A stretch of 64,000 bases of DNA from Sphingomonas taxi (GCA_003243195.1 QFQI01000008.1:178232-242231), one strand, 5' to 3'; numbered from the stretch's first letter, positions 51,426 to 60,982 are shown. Made by a program: numbers and translations. Notes: generated from the letters alone by a model not told the origin.

Positions 51426-53093
51426 ATGGCGACGAGGCATGGCGAGGCGTCCGATGCGGACGCCACATTCCAGAGCGACAGGAAGGTCATCATCGCCTCC
51501 TCGCTGGGCACCGTGTTCGAATGGTATGATTTCTACCTCTACGGCCTGCTGGCGACCTATATCTCCGCGCAGTTCTTCTCTGGCGTGAACGAGACGACGG
51601 GCTTCATCCTGGCGCTGGGCGCGTTCGCCGCCGGCTTTGCGGTGCGGCCGTTCGGGGCGCTGGTGTTCGGGCGGATCGGCGATCTGGTCGGGCGCAAGAA
51701 CACCTTCCTGGTCACGATGGGGATCATGGGCCTGTCGACCTTCGCGGTCGGCCTGTTGCCGTCCTATGCCGGCATCGGCGTGGCGGCGCCGCTGCTGCTG
51801 GTGAGCCTGCGGCTGTTGCAGGGGCTGGCGCTGGGCGGCGAATATGGCGGCGCGGCGACCTATGTCGCCGAACATGCGCCGCAGAACAGGCGCGGCCTGT
51901 ATACCAGCTTCATCCAGACCACCGCGACGCTCGGGCTGTTCGCGGCGCTGCTGGTGGTGATCGGGTTGCGCACGTTGGTCGGCGAGCAAGCCTTCGCCGC
52001 CTGGGGCTGGCGCCTGCCGTTCCTCCTCTCGATCGTGCTGCTCGGCGTGTCGTTGTGGATCCGTCTCCAGCTCGCGGAGAGCCCCGCGTTCCAGCGGATG
52101 AAGGAGGAGGGCAGGACGTCAAGGGCACCGCTGACCGAGGCGTTCGCGCGCTGGGGCAACCTCAGGATCGTGCTGATCGCGCTGTTCGGTGCTGCGATGG
52201 GACAGGCGGTGGTGTGGTACACAGGGCAGTTCTATGCGCTGTTCTTCCTTGAAAAGATGCTCAAGGTCGATGGCGCCACCACCAACGTGCTGATGGCGGC
52301 GGCGCTGGCGCTGGGCACGCCGTTCTTCGTCGTCTTCGGCTGGTTGTCGGACCGGATCGGGCGCAAGCCGATCATCATGGCGGGGTGCGCGCTGGCGGCG
52401 CTGACCTATTTCCCGCTGTTCGGCGCACTGACCCGGGCCGTCAATCCCGCACTGGCCGCGGCACAGGCCAGCGCGCCGATCGCGGTGCTCAGCCATGATG
52501 CGGAATGTTCGGTGCAATTCGATCCGATCGGTCGCAACAGGTTCGACGCCAGGAGCTGCGACATCGCCAAGTCGTGGCTGGCCAAAAACGGCATCAGCTA
52601 CACCAATGTCGAGGTGCCGGCCGGCACGATCGCGGCGGTGCGCGTCGGGGACCGCACCTTGCCCGCCCCCGATCCCGCACGGGTGATGGGCGAGGCGCGC
52701 AAGGCCGCAATCACCGCCTATCAAGGTGAGTTGAAGGCCGCGGTCGCGGCGGCGGGCTATCCGGCCAGATACGATCCGGACCGCATGAACACCCCGCTGG
52801 TGATCGCGATCCTGTTCTTCATGGTCCTGCTGGTGACGACGGTCTATGGGCCGATCGCGGCGCTGCTGGTGGAGCTGTTCCCGACCAACATCCGCTATAC
52901 CTCCATGTCGCTGCCCTATCATATCGGCAACGGCTGGTTCGGTGGCTTCCTGCCGACGACCGCCTTCGCGATGGTCGCCGCCACGGGGGATATCTATTAC
53001 GGCCTGTGGTATCCGGTGGTGCTGGCGACGGTGACGCTGGTGCTGGGCGTGTTGTTCCTGCCCGAAACCTTCCGGCGCGACATCAACGCCTGA
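51426..53093 (+). CDS. MFS transporter (metabolite:H+ symporter type) with a large loop insert
   Basis: This 555-residue transporter opens with ASSLGTVFEWYDFYLYG, the signature of the proline/alpha-ketoglutarate-type MHS family, and has RIGDLVGRKNTF and the RIGRKP loop motif. About residues 338-457 form a soluble insert between late transmembrane helices, with two cysteines (AECSVQF, ARSCDIA) that could pair outside the membrane. Standard members are about 430-450 residues. It is followed by lldD, so lactate or another 2-hydroxy acid is the likely cargo, but this is inference. Confidence 0.88.
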   Translation: MATRHGEASDADATFQSDRKVIIASSLGTVFEWYDFYLYGLLATYISAQFFSGVNETTGFILALGAFAAGFAVRPFGALVFGRIGDLVGRKNTFLVTMGIMGLSTFAVGLLPSYAGIGVAAPLLLVSLRLLQGLALGGEYGGAATYVAEHAPQNRRGLYTSFIQTTATLGLFAALLVVIGLRTLVGEQAFAAWGWRLPFLLSIVLLGVSLWIRLQLAESPAFQRMKEEGRTSRAPLTEAFARWGNLRIVLIALFGAAMGQAVVWYTGQFYALFFLEKMLKVDGATTNVLMAAALALGTPFFVVFGWLSDRIGRKPIIMAGCALAALTYFPLFGALTRAVNPALAAAQASAPIAVLSHDAECSVQFDPIGRNRFDARSCDIAKSWLAKNGISYTNVEVPAGTIAAVRVGDRTLPAPDPARVMGEARKAAITAYQGELKAAVAAAGYPARYDPDRMNTPLVIAILFFMVLLVTTVYGPIAALLVELFPTNIRYTSMSLPYHIGNGWFGGFLPTTAFAMVAATGDIYYGLWYPVVLATVTLVLGVLFLPETFRRDINA

Positions 53094-53265
53094 CCGCTTT
53101 CGGTGTGGGCGCCCGCATCGGCATAGGCTCCGACGCGCCTGATGGCCCGGCGGCACCTTCCCGTACGGCGCGCTTGCCTCGCCGTCCCGGCTGCGCGATC
53201 AGGGACGTCGACATCCCGGGTGAGCATCGCATGATCCGCTTCCTCCTGCCGCGCGGTCCACGCGC

Positions 53266-54405
53266 GTGACCATCATCGCTTCGCCGCTGGACTTCCGCGC
53301 GGCGGCGCGCGCGAGCCTGCCGCGCTTCCTGTTCGACTATGCCGATGGCGGCGCCGGGACGGAGACGACGCTGCGCGCGAACGTCGATGATCTCGCGCGG
53401 CTCGGCCTGCGCCAGCGTGTGCTGTGCGACGTCGCCGATATCGACCTGTCGACGGTGCTGCTGGGCGCGCACCGTCCGTTGCCCGTGGCGCTGGGGCCGG
53501 TCGGGATCGCCGGCATGTACCGCCGCCGCGGCGAGGTGCAGGCGGCCCGCGCGGCGGCGCGGGCGGGCGTGCCGTTCACCCTGTCCACCGTCGGCCTGTG
53601 TTCGTTGCGCGAGGTGCGCGCGGCGACTCCCGGCCCGCTCTGGTTCCAGCTCTACGTGATCCGCGACCGCGCCTTCATGGCGGATCTGATCGCCACGGCG
53701 AAGGCGCAAGGGGCGGAGGCGCTGGTCTTCACGGTCGACATGCCGGTGCCCGGATCGCGCTATCGCGACATGCATTCCGGCATGTCCGGGCCGCGCGCCC
53801 CGCTACGCCGCATATGGCAGGCGATCGGGCGACCGGGCTGGGCGTGGGACGTCGGGGTGCGCGGGCGGCCGCACGGGCTGGGCAACCTGCTGCCGGTGCT
53901 CGGAGCCGGATCGGGCATGAACGATTACATGGGCTGGCTGGGCGCCAATTTCGATCCGTCGATTGCGTGGCGCGACATCGCGTGGATCCGCGCCGCCTGG
54001 GACGGTCCGCTCGTCATCAAGGGCGTGCTCGATCCCGACGACGCCCGCGCGGCGGCGGATGCGGGCGCGGACGCGATCGTCGTGTCCAACCACGGCGGAC
54101 GCCAGCTCGACGGTGCCTCATCCACCGCGCGCGCGCTGCCGGGGATCGCGGACGCGGTAAAGGGACGCATGCCGATCCTCGCCGACTCGGGTGTGCGGTC
54201 GGGGCTGGACGTGGTGCGGATGCTCGCGCTGGGCGCGGACGGCGTGCTGCTCGGCCGCGCATGGCTGTATGCACTGGCGGCGCGCGGCGAGGCCGGCGTG
54301 GCGATGCTGCTGTCGCTGTTCGAGAAGGAGATGCGCGTCGCCATGGCGCTGACCGGCGTGCGTCGTGTCGCCGACATCGACCGGTCGATCCTGCTGGATG
54401 GCTGA
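53266..54405 (+). CDS. lldD: L-lactate dehydrogenase (FMN-dependent alpha-hydroxy-acid oxidising enzyme)
   Basis: This 379-residue FMN enzyme starts at a GTG (53266) with the LldD-like opening TIIASPLDFRAAARASLPRF. It carries VFTVDMPVPGSRYRD and LVIKGVLDPDDA for FMN binding, and the catalytic H276 in VVSNHGGRQLDG. It oxidises L-lactate to pyruvate and feeds the respiratory chain at the membrane. Related 2-hydroxy acids such as mandelate or glycolate remain possible. It lies 172 bp after the MFS gene. Confidence 0.9.
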   Translation: MTIIASPLDFRAAARASLPRFLFDYADGGAGTETTLRANVDDLARLGLRQRVLCDVADIDLSTVLLGAHRPLPVALGPVGIAGMYRRRGEVQAARAAARAGVPFTLSTVGLCSLREVRAATPGPLWFQLYVIRDRAFMADLIATAKAQGAEALVFTVDMPVPGSRYRDMHSGMSGPRAPLRRIWQAIGRPGWAWDVGVRGRPHGLGNLLPVLGAGSGMNDYMGWLGANFDPSIAWRDIAWIRAAWDGPLVIKGVLDPDDARAAADAGADAIVVSNHGGRQLDGASSTARALPGIADAVKGRMPILADSGVRSGLDVVRMLALGADGVLLGRAWLYALAARGEAGVAMLLSLFEKEMRVAMALTGVRRVADIDRSILLDG

Positions 54406-54471
54406 TGCCCGACCAACAGGGCTGGCGCTGCGGACGAAACCGGCTAGCGTGCGGTCCCAGGTGGAGGAAGG

Positions 54472-54927
54472 ATGACGCCGATGCTGTTGCTCCCGGTCCT
54501 GCTGCTCGCCGCCGCCGCGGCCGGGCAGGCGGACGGTCCCCCGGCGCAGGCCGAACATGTCGCGATCCAGGCGTCGGATATCGACCGGAGCGCCACCTTC
54601 TACCGCGAAGCGTTCGGGCTGCGGGTGATCCCGACGCCGCTGAAGAACCGCCGCTGGCTGGATCTCGGCCACGGCCTAGCGCTCCATATCCTCGACGGAC
54701 GCACCGCGCCCAAGCCGTCGAACAGGAACGAACATCTCGCGCTCCATGTCGACGACCTCACCGTGGTAACCGTATGGCTGGACCGGCACGGGCTGCCGTG
54801 GACGAACCTCGCGGGGGACGCGCACATGATGCAGACCCGCTTCGACGGCGTTCGCCAGATCTATGTGCAGGACCCGGACGGATATTGGCTGGAAGTCAGC
54901 GACTCCCGCGGGGTCGTGGAACGATAG
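54472..54927 (+). CDS. VOC-superfamily (glyoxalase-like) protein, exported
   Basis: This 151-residue protein has a signal-like N terminus (MTPMLLLPVLLLAAAAAG) and one vicinal-oxygen-chelate domain with metal-ligand candidates His in AEHVAIQ, His in EHLALHVDD and Glu in YWLEVSD. The family includes glyoxalases, dioxygenases and binding proteins. Beside lldD a role in 2-oxo- or 2-hydroxy-acid chemistry is possible. A signal peptide on a VOC protein is less common and would place it in the periplasm. Confidence 0.82.
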   Translation: MTPMLLLPVLLLAAAAAGQADGPPAQAEHVAIQASDIDRSATFYREAFGLRVIPTPLKNRRWLDLGHGLALHILDGRTAPKPSNRNEHLALHVDDLTVVTVWLDRHGLPWTNLAGDAHMMQTRFDGVRQIYVQDPDGYWLEVSDSRGVVER

Positions 54928-55023
54928 TGCGCGTGGTGGCGGGACCGCGACCCGGCGGTGATCGCCCGTGCAGCGAGATGATGCGCGCCGGGGCGGCTCC
55001 GGGGCGGGAGCCGCCCGCCGGCG

Positions 55024-55965
55024 TCATTCCACGAACGGTTCGACCGTGATGTGCCGCCCGCGCAGGAAGGCGTCGGCGACGATGCGCAGCGGGGAGACGT
55101 CGACGTCCGACACGCCCGCGCGCACGATCGCGGCGAAGCGGTGATAGAGGCCGGGATATTCGCCGTGCAGGTCCGCGGCATGCGCCAGCGCTTCCTTGCC
55201 GTCGATGGTCAGCACCGATCCCCCCTTCGACAGCAGCAGCGTGCCGGCATCGGTCTCGACCTCGATGTCCCAATGCTGCGGGCCTTCCTGACGGAAGTCG
55301 AGGTCCATCGCGATCGCGGCCCCGGCGGTATCGCGGAAGGCGACGCGCGCCGCGATCGGTGCCGCCCGGTTCGATGGCACATCCAGCTCGGCCGTTTCGA
55401 CGAAGAACGGCCGCGGCAGGATGCGCGTCGCGATCGACAGCGCGTTGATGCCCGGATCGAACACGCCGAAGCCGCCCGGTTCCCAGATCCAGTCCTGTCC
55501 GGGATGCCAGACGCGCACGTCCTCGCGCCATGTGATCGTCGCCCGCTTCACCTCGCGTTCGGCAAGCCACGCGCGCGCCGGCTCCACGCCATCGGCGTAG
55601 CGCGAGTGCCAGCTCGCGAACAGGCTGATGCCCTTCGCCGCCGCCGCGTCGCGCAGCGAGATGACCTCGGCCAGCGTCGCGCCCGGCGGCTTCTCCAGGA
55701 ACACCTGCCAGCCCTGCTCGATGCAGAATTGCGCGATCGCGCGGCGCACCTGTGGCGGCGTGCAGAGCGACACCGCGTCCACCTCCACGCCACTGGCGGC
55801 CAGTTCATGCACGTCGTGGAAGAACGGCAGGCCGTTCACGCTCTCCCCATTGCGACTGACCGTGGCGACGAGGGTGAAGCTCTTGCCGGCGGCGATGGCG
55901 GGCAGGTGCTGGTCATGCGCGATCTTGCCCATGCCGACCAGCGCCAGGCGGATCGGCGCGGTCAC
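55024..55965 (-). CDS. Gfo/Idh/MocA-family D-galactose/L-arabinose 1-dehydrogenase
   Basis: This 313-residue enzyme has the NAD(P) motif LVGMGKIAHDQHLPAI and the catalytic EKPPGAT (Lys), followed by the alpha/beta substrate domain with the His/Asp region DWIWEPGGFGVFDPG. This matches bacterial D-galactose 1-dehydrogenase and Azospirillum L-arabinose 1-dehydrogenase, which make the 1,4- or 1,5-lactone. It starts at a GTG (55965) overlapping the GguC-like stop and is the last gene of the operon. Both sugars are plausible. Confidence 0.88.
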   Translation of the reverse strand: MTAPIRLALVGMGKIAHDQHLPAIAAGKSFTLVATVSRNGESVNGLPFFHDVHELAASGVEVDAVSLCTPPQVRRAIAQFCIEQGWQVFLEKPPGATLAEVISLRDAAAAKGISLFASWHSRYADGVEPARAWLAEREVKRATITWREDVRVWHPGQDWIWEPGGFGVFDPGINALSIATRILPRPFFVETAELDVPSNRAAPIAARVAFRDTAGAAIAMDLDFRQEGPQHWDIEVETDAGTLLLSKGGSVLTIDGKEALAHAADLHGEYPGLYHRFAAIVRAGVSDVDVSPLRIVADAFLRGRHITVEPFVE

Positions 55966-56957
55966 AGCGCGCGCACCACGACCGGCGTGGCGGCCGCGTC
56001 GGTCAACGGGTTGCGCAGCGGCAGCGCGAACGGCGCGGCCTCGATCTCGAACACGTCGCCCGGCTGCGTCGTCACGCCATCGGCAACCGACAGCGTGGCG
56101 GTGCCGAAGAAATGCACGTGCACGTCGCCCGGCCGGCGGAAACCGGCATATTTGAAATGGTGGTGCTCCAGATTGGCGAGGTGGTGCGACATGTTGTCCT
56201 CGCCGGTCAGGAACGGTTTCTCCCACAGCGTACGGCCGTCGCGCACGATCCGGCTGGTGCCGCGGATATCGGCGGGCGGGGTGCCGAGCAGCAGCTCCGC
56301 GCCCAGCGACGCCTGCCGCAGCTTCGAATGCGCCAGCCACAGGTAATTGTGCTTCTCGGTCACATGGTCGCTGAACTCGTTGGCGAGCGCGACGCCCAGC
56401 CGGTACGGCGTGCCGTCGTCGCCGATCAGGTAGATGCCCGCCAGCTCTGGTTCCTCGCCGCCGTCCTGCGCGAAGGCCGGCGACGCCAGGGGCGCCTCGG
56501 GCGCGACCAGCGACTGGCCGTCGCCCTTGTAGAACCATTCCGGCTGTTGCCCGACGCTGCCCGCCGGCGGCTTGCCGCCCTCGACCCCTTCCAGGAACAT
56601 GCGCATCGAATCGGTCTGGTGCTCCGAGGACGATGCCGCCTTGTGCATCGCGTCGCGCCCCGAGGCGGAGCCGAGATGCGTCAGCCCGGTGCCGGCAAGC
56701 ATCAGCCGCGCGCTGTCCTCATGGTCGATCGCGGGGAGCAGGCGCCGGGCGGTCAACTCGGCGGCGATGTCCGCCGCTTCGTCGGTGCGGCACGCGGCGG
56801 CGGTCTCGGCCAGCGTACTGCCGGCCGCGATCGCCCTTAGCGCCAGCGCGCGTGTCGACTCCACCCCGTCCAGGAAGACGGCGCGGTCGCCTTCGGCCAG
56901 GATGACGCGACGGCGGCCGTCGTCGCCGCGATGTTGAAGCAGGCGGGTGTGGGTCAT
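55962..56957 (-). CDS. GguC/AraD1-family protein (fumarylacetoacetate-hydrolase-like)
   Basis: This 331-residue protein has the AraD1/GguC pattern: MTHTRLLQHRGDDGRRRVIL at the N terminus, LAGTGLTHLGSASGRDAMH in the middle and a C-terminal FAH-like domain with HVHFFGTATLS. GguC lies with sugar-transport genes in Agrobacterium, and AraD1 acts on 2-keto-3-deoxy-L-arabonate. So it may let the locus handle L-arabinose as well as galactose. The start at 56957 overlaps the aldolase stop, and the upstream extension is not coding. Confidence 0.82.
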   Translation of the reverse strand: MTHTRLLQHRGDDGRRRVILAEGDRAVFLDGVESTRALALRAIAAGSTLAETAAACRTDEAADIAAELTARRLLPAIDHEDSARLMLAGTGLTHLGSASGRDAMHKAASSSEHQTDSMRMFLEGVEGGKPPAGSVGQQPEWFYKGDGQSLVAPEAPLASPAFAQDGGEEPELAGIYLIGDDGTPYRLGVALANEFSDHVTEKHNYLWLAHSKLRQASLGAELLLGTPPADIRGTSRIVRDGRTLWEKPFLTGEDNMSHHLANLEHHHFKYAGFRRPGDVHVHFFGTATLSVADGVTTQPGDVFEIEAAPFALPLRNPLTDAAATPVVVRAL

Positions 56958-57607
56958 GCGATGTCCTTGAGCGCGGAAATGTAGCGGCGCGCCTCCTGCG
57001 CGACCGCGTCGGCGGACTTGCCGGGACGATAGAGGTTGGAGCCGAGACCGAAGCCGTCCGCGCCGGCGGCGCGCCACCCGGCCATGTTCTCCGGCACGAT
57101 GCCGCCCACCGCCAGCAGGCGCGTCTCCTTTGGCAGTACCGCGCGCTGTGCCTTGAGATAGGCGGGGATGGTGCCGTCGGCGGGGAACAGCTTCAGCGCG
57201 GTGGCGCCGGCGGCGAGCGCCGCGAAGCCTTCGCTGGGGGTGAAATAGCCCGGCAGCGAGATCAGCCCGCGATCGGCCGTGGCGCGGATCACGTCGGGGT
57301 TGGTGTTGGGCGACACGATCAGCGTACCGCCGGCATCCGCGACGCGCGCGACATGCTCGGTGGTCAGCACCGTGCCGGCCCCGACCAGTGCGCGATCGCC
57401 GAGCCGGTCGGCGAGCAGGCGGATGCTGTCGAACGGATCGGGCGAGTTGAGCGGCACCTCGATCAGCGTGAAGCCGGCGTCCACCAGCGCATCGCCAATC
57501 GCCGGCGCTTCCGCCGGGGTGAGCCCGCGCAGGATCGCGACCAGCGGCGTGGCGGCGAAGGCGGCGTCGAAGGCGCGCCGGTGCGGGGCAGGGGGCGTGT
57601 CGGTCAC
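56954..57607 (-). CDS. dgoA: 2-dehydro-3-deoxy-6-phosphogalactonate aldolase
   Basis: This 217-residue class-I aldolase has the Schiff-base Lys K139 (ALKLFPADG), the catalytic Glu E50 (LIEVPLNSPDPFDSI), VGAGTVLTTEHV, and C-terminal GGIVPENMAGW. PLNSP and GLGSNLYRPG match galactonate-type rather than gluconate-type KDPG aldolases. It splits KDPGal to pyruvate and glyceraldehyde 3-phosphate. It starts at a GTG (57607) overlapping the dgoK stop. Confidence 0.93.
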   Translation of the reverse strand: MTDTPPAPHRRAFDAAFAATPLVAILRGLTPAEAPAIGDALVDAGFTLIEVPLNSPDPFDSIRLLADRLGDRALVGAGTVLTTEHVARVADAGGTLIVSPNTNPDVIRATADRGLISLPGYFTPSEGFAALAAGATALKLFPADGTIPAYLKAQRAVLPKETRLLAVGGIVPENMAGWRAAGADGFGLGSNLYRPGKSADAVAQEARRYISALKDIA

Positions 57608-58479
57608 CGTGTCATCTCCCAGAGCCGATGGATGCCGGCCGCGAACGCGTGCTCGCTGTCCAGCGGTGTCGTGCGGCCGCCGCACTGCGTGATGGCGGCG
57701 GCATAGAGTCCGGCGAGCGGGCCGGCGGCGAGCAGGTGCACGTCGCGCCCGTCCAGATCGTCCCGCGCGCCCACGTCGGCACCGATCAGCACGCCGCTGG
57801 CGAAGGCGGCGGCGTCCTGCGGGGCCAGCCGGCCGAGCAGCACGCGGGCGCGCACCTCGAACAGCGCGACGGTCAGGTCCGTCGCGCCCGCCCCCCGTGA
57901 CAGCCCGTCGCGGAAGGCCGCGCCATCGGCGATCGCACCGTCCAGCATGGTGGCGAGGATGCCGTGCCCGCGCAGCAGCGCGAACAGCTCGCCGGTCATC
58001 GCGGTGGCGATGTCGGTGACGCGTCCGTCGCGCGTGGCGATCCATTTGTTGTGGGTGCCCGGCTGGCAGAACAGGGAGTCGGCCGGGGCGAGCGCGGCGG
58101 CGATGGCGCCCAGCACCTGCACCTCCTCGCCGCGCATCACGTCGGCACGCGCCGTGCCCCGCAAGGCGACGCCAGGGGTCAGCAGCACGCGATCGGCGGG
58201 CGCCACGCTGCCGCGCGCAAGGTCGGCCAGGTCGGCCGGCGCGTCCGCATAGGGCACCTCATGCCAGCCGCGGTTCGAGCCGACCATGCCGGCCGCGATC
58301 ACCGGCAGGTCGCCGAGCTGGTCGCGCAGCATGGCGATCTCGCGGGGATAGTCGTCGGGCACCAGGGACAGGATGCCGCGATCGTCCTTCAGCGACACGC
58401 CGCGCGCGCCCGTAGCCGACATGCGCCACGCCCGCCGGTTCGTCGTGCCCCAGTCGATGGCGATATAGTCGCCCACCAC
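57604..58479 (-). CDS. dgoK: 2-dehydro-3-deoxygalactonokinase
   Basis: This 291-residue kinase has the DgoK opening IAIDWGTTNRRAWRM, AAGMVGSNRGWHEVPY, VRGEEVQV-like MRGEEVQVLGA, and FCQPGTHNKWI followed by MTGELFALL, all typical of the family. It phosphorylates 2-keto-3-deoxygalactonate before the aldolase. It is the first gene of the four-gene minus-strand operon, divergent from the lactonase gene by 111 bp. Confidence 0.93.
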   Translation of the reverse strand: MVGDYIAIDWGTTNRRAWRMSATGARGVSLKDDRGILSLVPDDYPREIAMLRDQLGDLPVIAAGMVGSNRGWHEVPYADAPADLADLARGSVAPADRVLLTPGVALRGTARADVMRGEEVQVLGAIAAALAPADSLFCQPGTHNKWIATRDGRVTDIATAMTGELFALLRGHGILATMLDGAIADGAAFRDGLSRGAGATDLTVALFEVRARVLLGRLAPQDAAAFASGVLIGADVGARDDLDGRDVHLLAAGPLAGLYAAAITQCGGRTTPLDSEHAFAAGIHRLWEMTR

Positions 58480-58497
58480 GTTATCCTCCCCGATAAT

Positions 58498-58508
58498 TTG
58501 TAGGACAT
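58498..58508. promoter_or_regulatory. Candidate GntR/FCD-type operator between dgoK and the lactonase gene
   Basis: TTGTAGGACAT, in TTTGTAGGACATAAA, fits the loose TNGTNNNACNA pattern of FadR/FCD-subfamily GntR operators, which often control sugar-acid genes. It lies 19 bp upstream of dgoK. A related site, ATGTCTGACTA, lies at 60983-60993. No GntR regulator is encoded in the window. Confidence 0.35.
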
Positions 58509-58590
58509 AAAGCGCCTGACGGCGAGGTCAAGGCTGTGCGACGCCGGTGCGATCCTGTACGTCCCTGCGCCGATCAACAAGGAGAGAGCG

Positions 58591-59463
58591 ATGACCGAGG
58601 TGCGGACGCTGTGGCGGGGCGCGGCGCTGCTGGGCGAGGGACCGGCATGGGACGTGGAGCGCGGCGTGCTGTGGTTCGTCGACATCAAGCAGCGGCGCGT
58701 CCACCGTTTCGATCCCGTCTCCGGCGCGGTCGACGGCTGGGATGCGCCGGCGCAGGTCGGCTGGGTGCTGCCCGCCGCCGATGGCACGCTGGTCGCCGGG
58801 TTGCAGGGCAGGCTGGCGCGCTTCGATCCCGTGGCCGGCACGTTCACCCACCTGGCCGACGTCGAGCCGGATCTGCCGGGCAACCGCCTGAACGACGCGA
58901 CCGTGGCGCGCGACGGCACGATCTATTTCGGCTCGATGGACGATGCCGAGGTCGCAGTCACCGGGCGGGTGCACCGCTGGGACGGGCGGCAGGTGAGCAC
59001 CACCGCGATCGCGCCGGTGACGATCACCAACGGCCCCGGCATCGCGCCGGACGGTGCCACGCTCTACCATGTCGATACCCTGGGCGGGGTCATCCATGCG
59101 GTGGCGCTGAACGGTGACGGCTCGGCCGGCGCGGCGCGCACGTTCGCGCGCATCGATCCCGCCGACGGTCATCCGGACGGCGTGACGGTCGATTCGGCCG
59201 GCAATGTGTGGGTGGGATTGTGGGGCGGCTGGTGCGCGCGCCGCTATGCCCCGGACGGTACCTTGCAACGGGAGGTGCGGCTGCCCGCCGCCAATGTCAC
59301 GAAGGTGGCGCTGGGTGGCGCGGAGCTGCGCACCGCCTATGTCACCACCGCGCGCAAGGGGCTGGACGATGCCGCGCTGGCCGATCAGCCCGATGCGGGC
59401 GCGCTGTTCGCGTTCGAGGTCGACGTGCCCGGGCAACCGCTCCCGCGCGCGCTCACGGCCTGA
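58591..59463 (+). CDS. SMP-30/gluconolactonase-family sugar lactonase
   Basis: This 290-residue six-bladed propeller has the metal-binding set: Glu in LLGEGPAWD, Asn in PGNRLNDATV, Asn in TITNGPGIA and Asp in GHPDGVTVD. It opens galactono- or arabinono-lactone to the sugar acid. It lies divergent from dgoK and convergent with the sugar transporter. It has no signal peptide and so acts in the cytoplasm on the lactone made by the dehydrogenase. Confidence 0.92.
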   Translation: MTEVRTLWRGAALLGEGPAWDVERGVLWFVDIKQRRVHRFDPVSGAVDGWDAPAQVGWVLPAADGTLVAGLQGRLARFDPVAGTFTHLADVEPDLPGNRLNDATVARDGTIYFGSMDDAEVAVTGRVHRWDGRQVSTTAIAPVTITNGPGIAPDGATLYHVDTLGGVIHAVALNGDGSAGAARTFARIDPADGHPDGVTVDSAGNVWVGLWGGWCARRYAPDGTLQREVRLPAANVTKVALGGAELRTAYVTTARKGLDDAALADQPDAGALFAFEVDVPGQPLPRALTA

Positions 59464-59537
59464 CAGGCTGTCCGGCGAGTCGCTGGCAATGCCTCGAAAT
59501 CTGCCTCCCCGCGCGCTGTCAGACGGACCCTGACACG

Positions 59538-59575
59538 AAAGCGGCCGGCGCCTCGCGGGGAGGGCCGGCCGCTTT
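59538..59575. terminator. Bidirectional terminator between lactonase and sugar transporter
   Basis: AAAGCGGCCGGC (59538-59549) and GCCGGCCGCTTT (59564-59575) form a perfect 12-bp stem with a 14-base loop and A/T ends on both sides. It lies between convergent genes. Confidence 0.75.
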
Positions 59576-59619
59576 CCCATGTCCCTCACCCCGCCCGTGC
59601 CGGGATGCGGCGGGGTGGT

Positions 59620-60930
59620 TCACTCCACCGGCACGTCCGGCAGCGCGTTGGTGGTCTTCGCGCCCCACAGTGCATAGAACAGGATGTACAGTTCGCACGC
59701 CGCGGTCAGCAGGAACGACGTCTGCAACCCGAACGTGTCGGCCAGCTTGCCCTGCACCACGACCAGCGCGCCGCCGGCGATCGCCATGATGAGCAGCCCC
59801 GATCCCTCCTCGGTCAGCGGCCCCAGCCCCTTGATGCCCAGCGTGAAGATCGTCGGGAACATGATCGAATGGAACAGCCCGACCGAGATCAGCGCCCACA
59901 TCGCCACCGGCCCGGTGGTGAACACGGTGACCAGCATCACCACGAACGCGCCGATCGAAAAGGCGGCAAGCACCGTTTCCGCCGGAATGCGCTGCATGAT
60001 CGCGGAACCGGCGAAGCGGCCGATCATCATCCCGCCCCACAGGAAGGTCAGGTAGCGACCGGCCTGTTCGGCGGTGACATTGGCGATCTCCGGCTGGCTG
60101 ACGAAGTTCACGAACAGGTTGGCGACGCCGATCTCGGCGATCAGGTAGATGAAGATCGCCGGGATGCCGAACACCAGGTTGCGGTGCTTCCACAACGAGT
60201 GGTTCTTGCGATCCTCCTTCGCGACGCGGCTGGTCGACGATCCCATTGCCGGCAGCGGGAAGCGCGCGATCACCACCGCCAGCACCACCAGCACGATCGC
60301 GACCAGCACATAGGGCAGGATCACCGATTGCGCGTCGGCCAGCCGCTCGGCCTGGGTCAGCACCACGCCGCTCTGCGCGGTACCGCCCTTGGAGCGACCC
60401 AGGATCAGATAGGCGCCGAACAGCGGCGCCAGCATCGTGCCCGCGGAATTGAGCGCCTGCACCAGGTTCAAGCGCGACGAGGCGGTGTCCGGCGGGCCGA
60501 TCACCGCGACATAGGGGTTGGCCGCGACCTGCAGCAGCGTGATGCCGCTGGCGATCACGAACAGCATCACCAGCGTCACGCCGTATGACGGCAGGCTGGC
60601 GGCGAGCACCATGCCCAGCGCCCCTGCGGCCATGATGAGCAGCCCGACGACCAGCGACTTCTGGTAGCCGATCCGCTCGATCAGCTTGGCGGCGGGGATC
60701 GAGGCGAAGAAATAGGCGATGAACCACACGCTTTCGATCAGCGTGGTCTGCGTGTAGTTCAGCTCGAACACGCTGCGCAGGTGTGGCAGCAGCGTGTTGT
60801 TGATGACGGTGATGAAGCCCCACATGAAGAACAGGCTGGCCAGCAGCGTCAGCGCCCGGCCATAGGCCGGTGTGGCCCCACCGCCGTCGGCCACCCTCGC
60901 GCCGCTGGAAATTGGGGGTCCCGCCATCAT
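59620..60930 (-). CDS. Sugar MFS transporter (glucose/galactose, FGHS type)
   Basis: This 436-residue, 12-helix transporter of the FucP/GluP group has LASLFFMWGFITVINNTLLP at helix 1, TLLQVAANPYVAVIGPPDTASSRLNLVQALNSAGTMLAPLFG (cited by parts: LLQVAANPYVAVIG and SRLNLVQALNSAGT), and FHSIMFPTIFTLGIKGLG, all typical. It is a proton symporter for galactose, glucose or fucose. AAGGAGAGG precedes two ATGs (60930, 60927). It is divergent from galM and probably provides uptake for the pathway. Confidence 0.92.
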   Translation of the reverse strand: MMAGPPISSGARVADGGGATPAYGRALTLLASLFFMWGFITVINNTLLPHLRSVFELNYTQTTLIESVWFIAYFFASIPAAKLIERIGYQKSLVVGLLIMAAGALGMVLAASLPSYGVTLVMLFVIASGITLLQVAANPYVAVIGPPDTASSRLNLVQALNSAGTMLAPLFGAYLILGRSKGGTAQSGVVLTQAERLADAQSVILPYVLVAIVLVVLAVVIARFPLPAMGSSTSRVAKEDRKNHSLWKHRNLVFGIPAIFIYLIAEIGVANLFVNFVSQPEIANVTAEQAGRYLTFLWGGMMIGRFAGSAIMQRIPAETVLAAFSIGAFVVMLVTVFTTGPVAMWALISVGLFHSIMFPTIFTLGIKGLGPLTEEGSGLLIMAIAGGALVVVQGKLADTFGLQTSFLLTAACELYILFYALWGAKTTNALPDVPVE

Positions 60931-60982
60931 CCTCTCCTTGATCCTGGTCGCATGCGGCTGATCCGGCTTGCACGCGGTCGAT

